64,000 bases of DNA from assembly GCF_016097555.1 (NCBI RefSeq), contig NC_054702.1, forward strand, positions 77,869,997 to 77,933,996. Reading direction: 5' to 3'. Below are positions 44,437 to 57,358 of the stretch, in pieces. The DNA is from Gigantopelta aegis (lineage: Eukaryota > Mollusca > Gastropoda > Neomphalida > Peltospiridae). Each line of letters begins with the position of its first letter. Position 1 is the first letter of the stretch. The notes under the pieces were generated by a model. The model had not been told where the DNA came from, did no database searches, and saw only the letters and a program-made list of their open reading frames with translations. A program made the position numbers and the translations under genes.

Positions 44437-47400
44437 CTGCAATAAAAAAAGGTACAAATTAATTAATTATAATAAGTTGTAACCAACTGTGCATGTAAAT
44501 TTACCCAGTATAGAGTATATATCAAAGAAACTATTTATTTGGTTACCATTTTCTGAAAGCAGACTTCAATTATGATATTTAATTTCAATTTATTTTCGCG
44601 CTTATATCCAATTACGATTCAAGTATGCTGTCCTGGGCACACAGCTAGTGAGAGAAAAGAGGGTGTAGTGGTCTTACTCCTACCCATTGAGCCATTAAGA
44701 ACTCGCTCTGGATTGGAGCCGGTACCGGACTGCGAACCCTGTACCTACCAGCATGTAGTCAGATGGCTTAACCACAGTGCCACCGAGGCCGGTACACCAA
44801 TTATGAAAATCAAGTACAGTAAAATTAATTTAAACTAAACACTGCTGGGATGAAGTAACATGTCTGATTATTAAAGGTGTTTGGTTTACTGAGGTTTCAG
44901 TGTTTGTACTAATAAGAACTATAATGAATGTTAAAGTAGAGGGAGCTCCATTTTGAAGAGTTTTACTGTGCTGTATTTTAGCCAAGGTTATAGGGACTGT
45001 CCTGTGTTTGCTGCCATTGTAATATGTTTCCAGCTAATAGAGCCTTTTCGGTGACTACAATCAGGCACAGTGGAGCAGGGGGGGGGGGGGAGGGGGGGCT
45101 GGGGTGGTCTCTAGCCCCCTCAATAATTCTGAATCAAAAACATTATTGGTAGTAAATTTTAAGGCATAGATGAATTTTACTTCTAGAATGCAGGAAATTG
45201 GATTTCAGGGTATCTATTTTTTCGAAATTTTATGGGGGAGCATACCCCCGAACACCCCTGAAACTTTGCTTTGTGCCCTCGATCTCAGTCAGCACCTCAA
45301 TGTGTACTTGCTTCCACCATACCTGACAATCACATATTAAATTAAATATCATTCTTGTTTACAATATCAGTGTTTCTATAAACAAGGTGTTTGTCATCCA
45401 TTTTTTTTTTTTTACATACAAACTGTTTATATAACCAGCCAGTGCTCTACAACTGGTGTAACAAAGGTCGTGGTATGTACTATCCTGTCTGTGGTATGGT
45501 GCATATAAAAGATCCCTTGCTGCTAATTGAAAAGAGTAGCCCATGAAGTGGGGACAGCGGGTTTCCTGTCTCAATATCTGTGTGGTCCTTAACCATATGT
45601 CAGATGCCATATAACCGTAAATAAAATGTGTTGAGTGCATCGTTAAATTGTTTCCTTTGTTTATATAAAACTGGTAAGACGAAAGATCACCGTTACAAAC
45701 AATCGTACATGACCACAAACACATTGGATATACATACACTGGTATATTCTATATAACAAATGTATTTAATTGTAGTTGTCAAAAAGCCTCCATTAGTGGA
45801 AAACATCTTATGGGTACGAACTCTGGAAAGTCCCTTTAACAAGGTGATTAGAGAAAATAACGACCCCACTGAGTGACACTTGTTTTTCAGCATTAAAAAC
45901 AAAAAACAGTACACTATTCATTACGCTGTCACTGCCCAAGAGTTCAGTGACATTTCACATATAAAATTGATTACTTTTATGTGAGTGGCCATTAACTTCA
46001 TACAGTGAATTGATTTGTTTTTCTCCTTTTGTTACAGTAAATATATATAAGATGTGATCAATCATTAACAGACAAGGTCTGAATAGATAAGAGTACTTTT
46101 GACCCAAGTACATTAATTTAAAATCAGTAATAACTAGATAATGAAAGAAAGATACTATTATATGGGATACACTTTAAAAAAAAAAAAATTAGGAACAAAG
46201 ATCTTGTATCATTTTCCCCCCATACAATTATATAAAAAATGCTAACAGCATTTGACAGACCCTAAACTTTTTGCCACAGATACATACTCCAAGGGGTCTA
46301 TAGTCTTCAAAAGACATCAGGTAGTACTAAACCAAATAACTTGCAGCTGGGTCAAAGTTCGAGATGCATCCAACTTTTGATAGAGCAGTTAACATCATAA
46401 GTCCTGTCATGTGATAAATGTGAGTGTGTTTGTTGTAAAACAAATTAGTTTCATCTGTGCAAAAAATGTATGTAGCCTTGTGCTTGAAACACATATGGAA
46501 CTAGGGTAGTTATAGATGCTACCTGTTATCTCTGAAATGAGCAGCTTAACCTCCAATTTTTTCTGATTCACCTTAAGTGTGAGGGCTGGGTGGTAGTATT
46601 TATATCCATGGTGTATATGTTGATTGATATGCTGCAGGTAGGAGCTTTAGCCACATATGATACTACTGTCGTCTATGGGATTTGATTTGGTGGTATATAC
46701 ACCCATCAATCCTTGGTCTTAATGCAGCTCTAAATGCACTTCAGGCAATGTGGTTTCCCAGTGACCTAAATCTGTCTCTTAATGCCTGATCAAACATTAT
46801 TAATAACAGAAAATTTAATACAAATGATACCTCTATTAATTATTCTCACTTACCTGAGGAGTTTGCTGTTTATCCGAGTTATGGACATATTTTGACATTT
46901 CGGTCCCAGCCGTTCTCATCTTGACGGGATCAAACACCTTCCTCTTCTTACTGATGTTACGACACGCAGACTGATGCTTTGCGACACGATCTGCCGCAAA
47001 TCTGCGTCCACATAATTTGCACGGCACCAGACTTCCGGCCCCACCCTGAGCTCCCTCTTCATCTGCTGCCTGCAGATAAAGGTCAAGCCCAGCACCTGAA
47101 CTTGTGTACTGCTCGTCTGGTGTCGGTGTTCTTTCCTCCGGTGGTGGTGATGAACTGGGGGTGTAGTGGTTAGTGTTGTCGTCTTGCTGATCATGAGAAG
47201 GATTTGCTCTTTTCCACTCTTTTTGATGATGCGACAGAGCTCGCCGTTTGTCTTGTGCCCTTTTCTGTCTTTTTTCTTCTTCTTCTTCTTTCATTTGTCT
47301 TTTATGTGCTTCTTCTTCGTCTTTTTTCATTTGCTTTTCTCTTTCCATTGCTAGTAGCTTTTTTTCTTGCTCGATTCGTTGTTTTCTTTTTTCTTCTTTT

Positions 47401-50400
47401 TCAGCTTCTCTTTCAACTGCTATCCTGGCCTGAAACAATAGGATTGAATGTTTATTTAAAGGGGTTTATAATCAGTTCAAATATGACCCGTATGTGTTGG
47501 ACAGATGCATACCCAGACCACCAACACAAACTGACAGTTTAACAAAAAAGAAGAAAAAAAAAGTGTAATTTTAAAATTAATAAAAAACTTGTGCTTTTTT
47601 TTGGTCACATCCGGTACTCAAGCTTGGAAGCAAGCTGCAAAATGATGTCACCTCCTGTAATTTACTAATATATGCACACAGAAAACAAACACAGTAATTT
47701 AAGGCAAGGCACTTTGCTTTGATCAGCCTGACTTTTAAAACAACATATGCCATTTATAATAAAGTATTTAACCAAACATGTTTCAATATGCATTAACAGA
47801 ACAAAATGTGGTTTTAATATTTCCCCCTCTGTAAAAATCTATTAAAAACCCCAGAAAAAAACCCAATGCATACCGGTACTAGCAATAATACATTTGAGAA
47901 AAAACAACTACAAACAAACGATAATTTCCTTTTCTCTAGAACTATGTTTTAGGTCAGTTTTGTGATTTTTAGAGGTGATAACCTACTTAACCAATAGTAT
48001 TACAGAATGATTTACATTATATATAGCCAAAAGTTCAAAGAGGAGAATATAATATATACATGTTACTTTTGTACTTATAGAGCAGTTGATTATGTGTATG
48101 GTAATCTGGATCCTTTGAATCTTTGAATGACTGAAATCAAGGAATGTTTGGGTTTTTTATTAGCAAGTTGTTAATTGATCGAAAACTGATTGCCAACTAC
48201 TGTTTACTGTTTAGGATGATTATCGATATATGACTTTAAAACCTGCACAGCGAATCGCGACACACTACTGAACAAAATGTTCCCTGGAAAGGTGATCTCA
48301 GTATCCCTGGAAAGGTGATCTCAGTATGGCTTGTTAATTACACCAGTTTTACCATCACAGGATAGACAAACAAAAACCCCACTTATATATTATGTACCTT
48401 ATTAAAAGTTTTCTTTTTTAATCTAGCAATCAAATAGAAAGACCTACACTATTATTGTATATATGATCAACCTAGCAAATAAACTAGCCATTTCACTGCA
48501 GTGTATATGACTACCCCTGCAATTGCACACAGCAATTGGCAATGCTGTGGAGATAAAAAAAATTCTCAACAGCACTTTTTTTGCTGTGAACTATAAAGCA
48601 AAGGCAAAGGAATATTATTAGATTTTTTTTTCATCACATGTTTTTTTGCTTTTTTTGTTTTTGCTATAGAATTTTCTTTACTTGCAGAGATTGATATGAA
48701 ACGGTGCATATATACATGACATATATACATGACATTCTTCTTTGTAGGAAGTGAACTGTGCTGTATCAAACATGTTTTTAAACTCATATTCACTGGTCAT
48801 AGTGATCAAAATATCGTATGAAACATCCTAGCATCTCATGGTTAAGTACATGTATTGTAAAACAGTTACATGTACATGTATTTTAATTAAAAAAAAAATA
48901 AAAAAATCCGTTACATATATGTACGTATCTTTCTGCTGATCGACTACTGCTGTGTTTAATATTTTATTATATAATGTTTTTAGCTTTTAAAAACATTGTT
49001 TTTCTTTGGGATTGGGTGGATATACATGTATACAAGCATGCATTAAAGGGTTACAACTTGCAATTTAACTGAAAGAAAAAGTCCATTTGCTGGTACGTAC
49101 AATATTTCACTATTTCACAGCCTTACTTTTATGCACTGATGATGCACAATTCTAAACAAATATTTCCAGCTCATTAATTAATAACCCATTGACAGTGCTG
49201 TCAATAAAACAAGCATCACGTTATCACTATGCAACCACGCTCAATAGTCCTTTCATATGAGAGCCACTCAAGCCTACAGGTAGATGAACACAAAATGCTC
49301 CCATTCACGATCAGGGAAGAGCAAACAGATACAATTGATTTGTTTTACAGCAAAATAATCTATACACAGCTTTCAGGTATTCTCTTTAATGTATATGTCC
49401 CCATGGTGACAGTGACGTAGTCCTGCATCGATTACATTGCCTCCACAGATTCTAAATCACCTATCCTTTATTAAAATTGCATTAACCCATTTACTTAAGT
49501 AATTCAAACACTGGTGACAAATAATTTACATTGTCGTATTACAATGTACATGAGGCATGTACCGCACAACTGAACTTATTTCAAGTCACCAACATAAAAT
49601 ATGAAGCTGTATACGACACAGTAAAATCAGCATATGCATAATGAAGTGAATCTTCTCAAAACTGTACTCACATAATCATGTATTTAAGTGAATATTTTAC
49701 ATACATGTACCAGACAGCTCTGTAATTTACAGGGCCCATAGTTTTTAAGCTATCTTAGCTGTACGAAAATTGTAAAATAATCGAAAACTATGATGTCACT
49801 ATGGTGTGTGCACTGTGCTAAGTGACGTCCTAGTCTATGACGGTTATATGATTTTGTAGTGCTATGATAACTTCAAAAATCCACCCCTGAAAACCAAAAA
49901 CCCCTCTTTCTCTTCATTATAGAACCAATAATGTGTATTAATTTATAGTGTCAGTTTTAGCTCTGAAACCCAAACAGTTAAGTATCAATGTTAACATGTT
50001 TGACTGATAGACTATTGTAGTTAAAAGTTAAGGTTTGTTTTGTTTAACGACACCAGTAGAACACATTGACTTATTAATTATTAGCTATTAGTTGTCAAAC
50101 ATTTGGTAATTCAGACATAAATATTATAGTCTAAGTCTTCGAGAGAAAACACACTACATTTTTCCCCATTAGTAATGTTCAACAGGTCCTCAGATTTCAC
50201 GGAAATTATCATTTCTGATCCTGTGTTGATAGTGCGTCGATAAAATCACAGAACCGAAATTTTGTTTCCATTGATTATTATATCGAGTACGACTATTCAA
50301 CAAAAATAATGTATATATATATGTATATATACATACCTACCCACATACACGCATGCACGCACACACACACATACATATAATTTTTAAAAAAAACCCAGTT

Positions 50401-53400
50401 TCCTATGGGATCCCATGATCACAAGGCATGGAACTGAAAAAGCATATACCACAACCTTTGGTATACCAGCCGTGGTGAACTGACTGAATGAGAAATAGTC
50501 CAATATGGGCCTGCCAGCGGGGAACAATCCTAGACAGACTGCATATCAAGCCAGCATTTTACCACTACATCCCGTCCCTACTATGGTATTAACCGATGCC
50601 CACTGCATTCAGCATATGCATGTCTGGTGTCATATGCTAAGGGAATAAGTTTGCCACCTTTCACATAGTGATTAATTTCAACTTATTTTCATATATGCAT
50701 GCAAATAAGGTGCAAGCATACTTTGGGTTGTCTGTCCAGGACAGGGGGTTAATGGTTATTAGTTTAATAATGGTTAATGAGTTTGGTGGCCTGGGATTTA
50801 AAGCCAGCACCTGCCAAATGTCTTAATCACCTGTCAGCCACAGGACCCTAGTACTAGTATGTATATAAACATCCATTAGTCACTGCTTGGATAATTAACA
50901 CCTTTGACAAACAATATCATATTGTATTTACCCAGAACAAACTGGGCGACACTGGGTGCAGTGGAAATCATTAACTCCTCTTACCCAGAATAACATTAAC
51001 AATGCTGTCAGTTACTTCAACAATGATGTTAGTATCAAATGGTTTACCATAGTAACCATTTGTACGTTTCTGAATACTCTTTCACTTTGCAATCTGGTCA
51101 CATATCTGTACTTTTTAGCAATTTACTGTTTAATATGTTCATTATTTTACATCCCCGAAGCATTTTATTTGTATTTATTATAACAATAAATATGTTTTCC
51201 ACAAATAGAATAAATCATACCAAGATCCCTAAACTGACCTAACTGGAGCAGTGGGAATTAATCCAGTGGATCCAGCAAAATCCACTGAGGTAATTAAAAC
51301 CCAGATGGACACACCTAACATTTTGAAACATTGTCCCCTAGTGTAATAATTCAATGACACCTCACCACAATTTAAATGGTGTTGGTCCGGAACGTAGAAA
51401 ATCCTATTTTGTGTAGTACTGGTTTGCCGAATTATGAATGTCCCAGGAAGTAGAAGGAACTAATTGGTTTACATGTTCTGAATTGCAGTGTGAGCCGTGT
51501 TTTCTTTACCAACGAAACGAGAAGCGTTTATGTTCTAGCATTACTGTTCGGGGTAGCAATTGAGCAGGCGCCTAATTGTGGGTGTTTTCTTTTCTTTTAT
51601 TGTTATTTCTTCTTTTTCTCCTCAGTTTTGTTTTATTTTTCTCATATTGGTCTCTACTGTTTTAAAGGATTACTGTCCTGCATGGGCCCCGTTCCACCAA
51701 GTGATCTTAGCCCTAAGATCACCATAACTGCACAGCTAACATATGCACTTAAGGCGATCTTAGCACTAAGATTGTTTTGTGGAACAGGGCTCTGGGTAGT
51801 ATTTTAAATGTGTTTGATTGAGCATGTGCTTGCGCATTGTAGGTTTTTCCCTGTTTAATCTATATAGTTTTGCATCAAAATGAGATACTCTTTGAGATTT
51901 AAAATAATGGCAGCTGAACAGGTTCGGGTGAATTATATTGACACAATACGAGACGGCAGGCATCTATATTATAACCAGCATAAATTTGGCATAAATAAAA
52001 AGAATGGAGAGAGAACATATTGGAAATGTGTTAACTCTGTCGTGACTGTGGACAACATGTTACAGATGGCAGAACAGATGCAGCACAACCATGCGGCGGT
52101 GCGATTCATTAAGCACGAAGATGCATTCAAGGCAAAATTCATTGACCGGACTAAGACGGAAACTATGCCAATTCCGAAGATTTACGGTGATGAAATCTCC
52201 AATCTGAGGAAGAACCATGACGCTGTGCCTGACAGTTTGTTAGCCGAGATTCCTCATTTTAGTGCCATCAAGACAGTACTATACCGACAATGCCACAAAA
52301 CCCTACCCAGACTACCCCAGACAAGACAGGAAATCAACCTGGAAGGCGAGTAGACCCGTACTGAGGGAGGAGATCATTTTCTGTGCTGAGTTGAAGAATG
52401 AGAGCCAATATTGTTCTTCACGACTGACAAAAACCTGGAGTTGTTGTGTGAGGCTGATGTGGTATTTTCAGATGGGACATTTTCCTCAGCACCCAAGCTT
52501 TTTGATCACTTATATACTATCCATGCCCAATCTCAAGGACATACATGTATGTGCCCCTTGTGCTTGTGTATTCTCTTCTCCCCAACCGCACAGAAGACAC
52601 ATACGTACGGACTTTCCAATACATCCAAGAGACTTGCCATGACCTAGGTTTTCATTTCGCTCCAAGGACGTTTCAGATGGACTTTGAAAAATCTGCTCAC
52701 AACGCTGTACACACTGTATTCCCCACCACACGATTGAGAGGCTGTTTTTTTCAAATATACTCAGTGTATTTGGCATCGTATGCAAAAAAGTAGGACTAGC
52801 ATCAGAATATATTGAAAACGATGATGTACAAAAGGTAGTAAGGCGTGCTTCAGCCCTTCCGATGGTTCCGCTGGACAAAGTTGAGGACGTTTGGGCTGAC
52901 ACAATTGCTGACAGTCCAATTGCTGTCACTAACACCTGGATAGAAGGGCCATGGACTCCAGAAATGTGGAACCACTTTGGCAATGACAGCCACAGGACAA
53001 ATAACCATTTGGAAGGATGGCATCATAAAATAAATCAAATTGCCCAGAAGAGTCATCCGAACATATTTGAGGTGGTAGGTCTACAGTGGAAGTTAAACTA
53101 CAGCAGTTAGATGGTCACTGGCGAGCTCTGGCACGAAAACAAAAATACCGTACTATCGATGCCAGAATCCGGTCTTCGAAAGATGAGTTGATCAGCCACA
53201 TCATCACAGACATGGAGTACACTGATCACATCGGAGAACATTTGCATTGCAACTGAAAGCTGCGAGAATCAACGGAAATATTATTTAAAATAAATCACCT
53301 TCGTTTGAATTCCTTCTTTATTTTTCATCATTTCTTTCTTTCTTTCTTTACTTATTATTAGTTTGTTTGTTTATTTATTTATTTTTCTGTGTTTTGTTGT

Positions 53401-56400
53401 TCTCTTTGAATATTTAATTTCTTGTATATTCTTGTAACAGTTGTAGTCGCCGTTATTGTCAAATTGTCATTATTGTATGTTACCGGTTCCAGTGGCGTCG
53501 TGGCAGGCTATCGGTCTACAGGCTGGTAGTTACTGGGTTCGGATCCCAGTCGAGGCATGGGATTTTTAATCCAGATACCGACTCCAAACCCTGAGTGAGT
53601 GCTCCGCAAGGCTCAATGGGTAGGTGTAAACCACTTGCACCGACCAGTGATCCATAACTGGTTCAACAAAGGCCATGGTTTGTGCTATCCTGCCTGTGGG
53701 AAGCGCAAATAAAAGATACCTTGCTGCCTGTCATAAAAAGAGTAGCCTATGTGGCAACAGCGGGTTTCCTCTAAAAAAAACAGTGTCAGAATGACCATAT
53801 GTTTGACGTCCAATAGCCGATGATAAGATAAAAAAATCAATGTGCTCTAGCGGCGTCGTTAAATAAAACAAACTTTACTTTTTTTTTATTGTATGTTATT
53901 AGGAGAGGGCCTCGTAAGTTGGATAACTTGTGCCCAATCCATTTGTACCTACGGTAATATGCAATAAAATATGTTTCAATCAATCAACGGGAAAATGTTT
54001 TGCATTCAAAATTAATCGTGGGACTGAATTATGGAAACAATTAATGTATTATTGAAGTTTGAATTAAAATGTTATGCTACTTTTAAATTGGATAGTTTGT
54101 TGTATTTATATATAAAAATTAACAGACAGACACAGATACAGAGAGACAGACGATGGATGGACAGACAGATTTACACCAGAGCCGTTCAAACTTAGGTTGG
54201 AGCCGATATAATTGTATATCATTTTAAAAAATTATTTTATTTATTTATTTGTAATACCAACAACATAACCAGTGAAACGAATTCTTAGTGCTATAATAAC
54301 TGCACTGTGGCACAGGATTAGTTCGTTGTTACCTTTTGACTGCACACACCGTCAACCAGGTAAAAGGGCAATTAACCAGTAGGCCTACAGGGACGTAGAT
54401 TGATCCTAATTAGTACACATCAACAAGTCCCGCGACGTAGAATTCATTTTAGGACCATTTATACACGTTTATCTACTTCCCGGGCCATAACCACTTAAAT
54501 TTATCTGAGGACTAACATGGTCATTTCAATACATTTCTAAAGAATACAAGAGGAAAGTTGCTGCCACCAAAAAGCTAAGGGACCTTTTGTATGCACATTC
54601 TCAAGTTAAGCAGATTAATATATACCACAGTCTGATGGACCAATCAGGGAACATTTTGTTGAGCATCGCGTCACAATTTGCTACTCGTCTAGAAATATTG
54701 TTATTGAGATTTAAAAACAAAATGTTTTCTGCCAGTTAAGGGGGAAAATCTGAGTCCACTGTAAGTGATTAATCACAGTACCCATCACATGCCAGGCAAA
54801 CACTCTTATTCCTATATCTCTCTCTATACCTATCTGTGTGTGTATGTACATGTAATGAATGTACTTCGTTTTTGGATTTTTAAATATACAAACTAAAAAG
54901 ATAAACTAAAAATAATTTCAAAAGGGAAAAATTCAATATGGCCATCATAATAATAAATTTGTGCCACAAATCTACATAATTAATATAAGGGTTTATTTAA
55001 CACGGGGTCCATTTATACACATAACATAACATATCGTCGACGAAATGACAAAACCTCTTAACTACACTTTTCAAAATTTTACAGGAGTACAAAAATTGAA
55101 TGTTTTTTGAAAAATATGTTTTTTGTTATAGTCGTTGTTATGCGAACATATTAACAGTTAATAGTGATAACTACTTAATAGTGGGTGTACCATAGTTACG
55201 GCTACGTCCAAAATTAGGATGTTTTACCCTATGTGTCAGGTCTACAAATGTACTTACAACATTTTACACCTGAAATGTCGTTGAAAATGTCAGTTACGAC
55301 ATTTTGATCTAGAATTTAACACAGGTTGAAGGAATGAGGCAAGATCTATACATGGATTAAATACACATACATATGTGTAACTAACTGGTTTTATTTACAT
55401 GTAATCCATGTAATGTTTGAACATAATGCAATGCTGAGCGTCATGTCCACACTCTAGCTTCCCGCTTTGTAGATACGATGTTTTGTCATTTTGTTTCTTG
55501 GACCAGTTATAATATGACTATTTGTCATGTGACAGTCAACCACTTTCTAATAGGCCGATAGTTACGATTTTTTGACAAAAGCAGGATATGAAAATTCTAA
55601 CTCTGGAAATTCCAAAAAGTTATTTCTCGCCAAAAGCGTAGTTACGACCTTTTGTCATTTCGCCGACGATATATTTTATTCATAAAGAGATGGGATACAC
55701 ATTTATAAGGTACATTGTCTTAAAGCAAACTTTTAACAATAAATTGATAATATTATCAATTTATTGTCAAAATGTATATAAGAGATAAAACTGTTAACAG
55801 TTATGTCTGTTGTACTGTCAAACAATTATTATGAAGATAAGATTTTCTTCCTTCAAGAGCTAAATAACAGTATATCATGGTCAGAGCTATTGGTATTTCA
55901 TTTTCACTAGTCATTAAAAAATAACATTTATTATTATACTCATGCCATGTGACCAAAACACTGAACCATTGTGCTTACCCGGTCTTCTTTTTGGAGACGT
56001 TCTTGCCTGAGCTGTTCCAGTTCTCTCTCTTGCTGTTCAATCTGAGCCAAGATTTCCTCCTGCCTCCGAGCGATTGCACGATCAACATCAACGGTCTCCT
56101 CGCTGTCACTCGCTGCTTCCTCTTCCTCAGCCTCTCTAACCGGTTCCTCCTCAGGTTCTTCCTCCGCATCCCCCTCCTCCTCCTCTTGCCCATTCGCCTG
56201 ATCCTCCTCCCTGTCCCACCTTCCCGCATCGCTGTTTATCTTCTGATGCCTCCGCAGTCTTTCCTCACGAGCCATGTCCTGTTCCATCTTCCATTTCTGA
56301 AAGTCAGTGAGTTTCTTATTATTTTTAAGACTGGCTAGGTTTGGAGGTGGACTGTTGTCGCTGCTGCTGCTGCTGCTTTCTGGTGGCCTGATCCTAGACC

Positions 56401-56998
56401 TGTGTCCAGCATTCGCTCCATTTAGAATCCTTCCATTGCTGTCGTATCGAACGTAGGAGACTGGTTTTGGTTTTGGTTTTGTCGGACTTCCAGCTATTCC
56501 TGGAGACGTGCTAATCGGTTGTAGTAAACAAGAACGGTCACGTCCAGCACTGGATCCTTTGGAATATGAACTAACACTGCTGTTTGCACTCCCTTTACGA
56601 CTCCACTCACCATTGGAAGGGAAAGACATCCCTGACCTAAGCTGCTTGTAGTGTTGGTCAATAGGAGGTGAAAAGAAACCCTTTGATTCCATTTTACGTC
56701 GTTCGTAAAAAAAATCTCTCACAGATGGTGTTGATCTGTTGCTGCTACTACTGTTCTGACGACTAACTTTCTCAAGGGCTCTTCTTTGATTGTCTTCATA
56801 CATCAGCAACATTTTCTCTTCTTTCTGTTTAAGGATTTGTTTTTGATACTCGACCTGAAGCAGCTCCAGTCGTGAAGGTCGTTTTGCCCTGTCAGGTCCC
56901 CTGTCCACCACAGCAGCCGTGTCTCTGCTAAAACGGGGAATCCTGGATGGGGATTTGTCTCTGTAGTTGGATTGTGACGGCATTGCTATTTGATTCAT
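44197..56998 (-). CDS. ZC2HC1C: ZC2HC1C-like two-finger C2HC zinc protein
   Basis: Three coding exons (56998-55979 within exon 57030-55979; 47429-46854; 44436-44197) join in phase 0 to give about 611 residues ending KTKPVKQRK-stop. Order: a basic N-terminus; a coiled coil (about residues 43-80, RLELLQVEYQKQILKQKEEK); a Ser-rich linker; an acidic run (about 265-305); a second coiled coil crossing into exon 2; then two zinc fingers of the form C-x2-C-x11-H-x3-C. Finger 1 is PCKLCGRRFAADRVAKHQSAC (the middle of exon 2), finger 2 PCPHCGRKFAASTAEQHIPK plus C (last exon). Paired fingers of this kind after a charged coil are the layout of ZC2HC1C (FAM164C); the symbol is by resemblance and paralogues ZC2HC1A/B are possible. 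Biochemical function is not established. Met at 56998 is the first in-frame Met after the acceptor. Confidence 0.88.
44590..44795 (-). mobile_element. SINE, type C
   Basis: Its minus-strand head resembles type B (ccggcctcggtggcactgtg, gttcgcagtccggt), but the body (agtgggagtaagaccact as complement, cctgggcacacagctag) differs. It sits in the last intron of the ZC2HC1C-like gene. Confidence 0.7.
45416..45656 (+). mobile_element. SINE, type A, head missing
   Basis: Starts in the body (accagccagtgctctacaac) and runs through gtgcatataaaagatccctt to the tail gttgagtgcatcgttaaatt. The tRNA-like head is lost. Confidence 0.85.
46854..47429 (-). CDS. ZC2HC1C: ZC2HC1C-like exon, coiled coil and zinc finger 1
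   Basis: 576 nt, 192 codons, phase 0 at both ends. It begins ARIAVEREAEKEEKRKQRIE (a continuous charged helix of about 80 residues), then a Pro/Ser linker (SSSPPPEERTPTPDEQ), then the C2HC finger LVPCKLCGRRFAADRVAKHQ and a basic tail with SKKRKVFDP. Donor gtaagtg. Confidence 0.95.
48281..48326. repeat. 23-bp tandem duplication
   Basis: tccctggaaaggtgatctca plus gta occurs twice in succession. Confidence 0.95.
49732..49886. mobile_element. Foldback MITE, gggccc family, copy 4
   Basis: Most like the copy at 7210: gggcccatagtttttaagct, tatcttagctgtacgaaaa, and a mirrored right arm with decayed end. Confidence 0.65.
50028..50580 (-). mobile_element. SINE with internal insertion
   Basis: The left part (ggtttgttttgtttaacgac, then gtcaaacatttggtaattc) is the tail and body of a SINE. 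The right part (aaccacaacctttggtatac region, then ttttaccactacatcccgtc) is the head. About 220 bp including an AT/CA microsatellite (50305-50375) separates them. Confidence 0.65.
51684..51794. mobile_element. Foldback MITE, gggccc family, copy 5
   Basis: gggccccgttccaccaagtg with atcttagccctaagatcacc at the left; gcgatcttagcactaagatt and ttgtggaacagggctctg at the right. Only 90 bp separate it from the MULE pseudogene. Confidence 0.85.
51880..53256 (+). pseudogene. FLYWCH/MULE-type transposase-derived pseudogene
   Basis: Intronless, opposite in strand to its host intron. The first part (51907-52350, MAAEQVRVNYIDTIRDGRHL) is a FLYWCH-type zinc-binding region with RTYWKC and QHNH, but the middle Cys-containing stretch expected after YWKC is missing. 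After an in-frame TAG the same frame continues with a MULE transposase core (CEADVVFSDGTFSSAPKLFD). It then shifts frame near 52545 (FQMDFEKSAHNAVHTVFPTT) and again after 52793 (SHRTNNHLEGWHHKINQIAQ). Those motifs carry the expected acidic residues of the catalytic core. Two frameshifts and several stops mean it is dead. No terminal repeats were found. Confidence 0.85.
53483..53880 (+). mobile_element. tRNA-derived SINE, type B, near full length
   Basis: The head ccagtggcgtcgtggcaggc with gggttcggatcccagt (box B-like), the body aatgggtaggtgtaaaccac and aaaagataccttgctgcctg, and the tail gcggcgtcgttaaataaaac. Inverse of 33064-33444. Confidence 0.92.
53893..53990 (+). mobile_element. LINE 3' end
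   Basis: attaggagagggcctcgtaa, acttgtgcccaatccatttg and caataaaatatgtttcaatc match the 3' end of the LINE fragment at 29145-29960. It lies about 10 bp after the SINE tail. Confidence 0.75.
55028..55677. mobile_element. DNA element with about 38-bp imperfect terminal repeats
   Basis: The left end catatcgtcgacgaaatgac (then aaaacctcttaactac) matches the right end gtagttacgaccttttgtca (then tttcgccgacgatatatt) in reverse complement. 650 bp, no ORF; several internal copies of the tacgacnttttg motif. Confidence 0.75.
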
Positions 56999-57030
56999 CG
57001 GAGTTGTGCCCTTATGTGATAAATGTAAAT
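55979..57030 (-). CDS. ZC2HC1C: ZC2HC1C-like exon with start codon
   Basis: 1,052-nt exon with acceptor tttacag at its 5' side and donor gtaagca at 55973-55978. Coding starts at the ATG 56996-56998 (MNQIAMPSQSNYRDKSPSRI). The frame stays open upstream to the acceptor, so a start in an upstream exon is not excluded. Contains SRIPRFSRD, the first coiled coil, poly-Ser stretches and the Glu-rich run. Confidence 0.9.
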
Positions 57031-57049
57031 CTGTAAACAAAAATACAGG

Positions 57050-57358
57050 TAATGTTTTTATTTAACGACACACTCAACACATTTTATTTACGGTTATATG
57101 GTGTAGGATATATGGTTACGGACCACACAAATATTGAGGGAGGAAACCCGCTGTCACCACTTCATGGGCTACTCTTTTTGATTTGCAGCAAGGAATCTTT
57201 TATATGCACCATCCCATAGACAGGATAGCACATACCACAGCCTTTGATATACCAGTTGTTGTACACTGGCTGGAACGGGAAATAGCCCAATGGGCCCACC
57301 CACGCAGATCGATCCCAAACCGATCAAGTGAGCGCTTTACCACTGGGCTATATCCTGT
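57050..57358 (-). mobile_element. tRNA-derived SINE, type A
   Basis: The tail (ggtaatgttttatttaacg) is at the left, only 20 bp from the acceptor of the ZC2HC1C-like first coding exon; the head (ccactgggctatatcctgtc) is at the right. The closeness puts SINE sequence next to the branch-point region of that exon. Confidence 0.88.

Noticed and set aside
52510..52983. 157-codon minus-strand frame
   Set aside because: It is the antisense shadow of the MULE pseudogene core.
55949..56338. 129-codon frame antisense to the ZC2HC1C-like exon
   Set aside because: It is the complement of the acidic Glu-rich coding run and shows no family resemblance.
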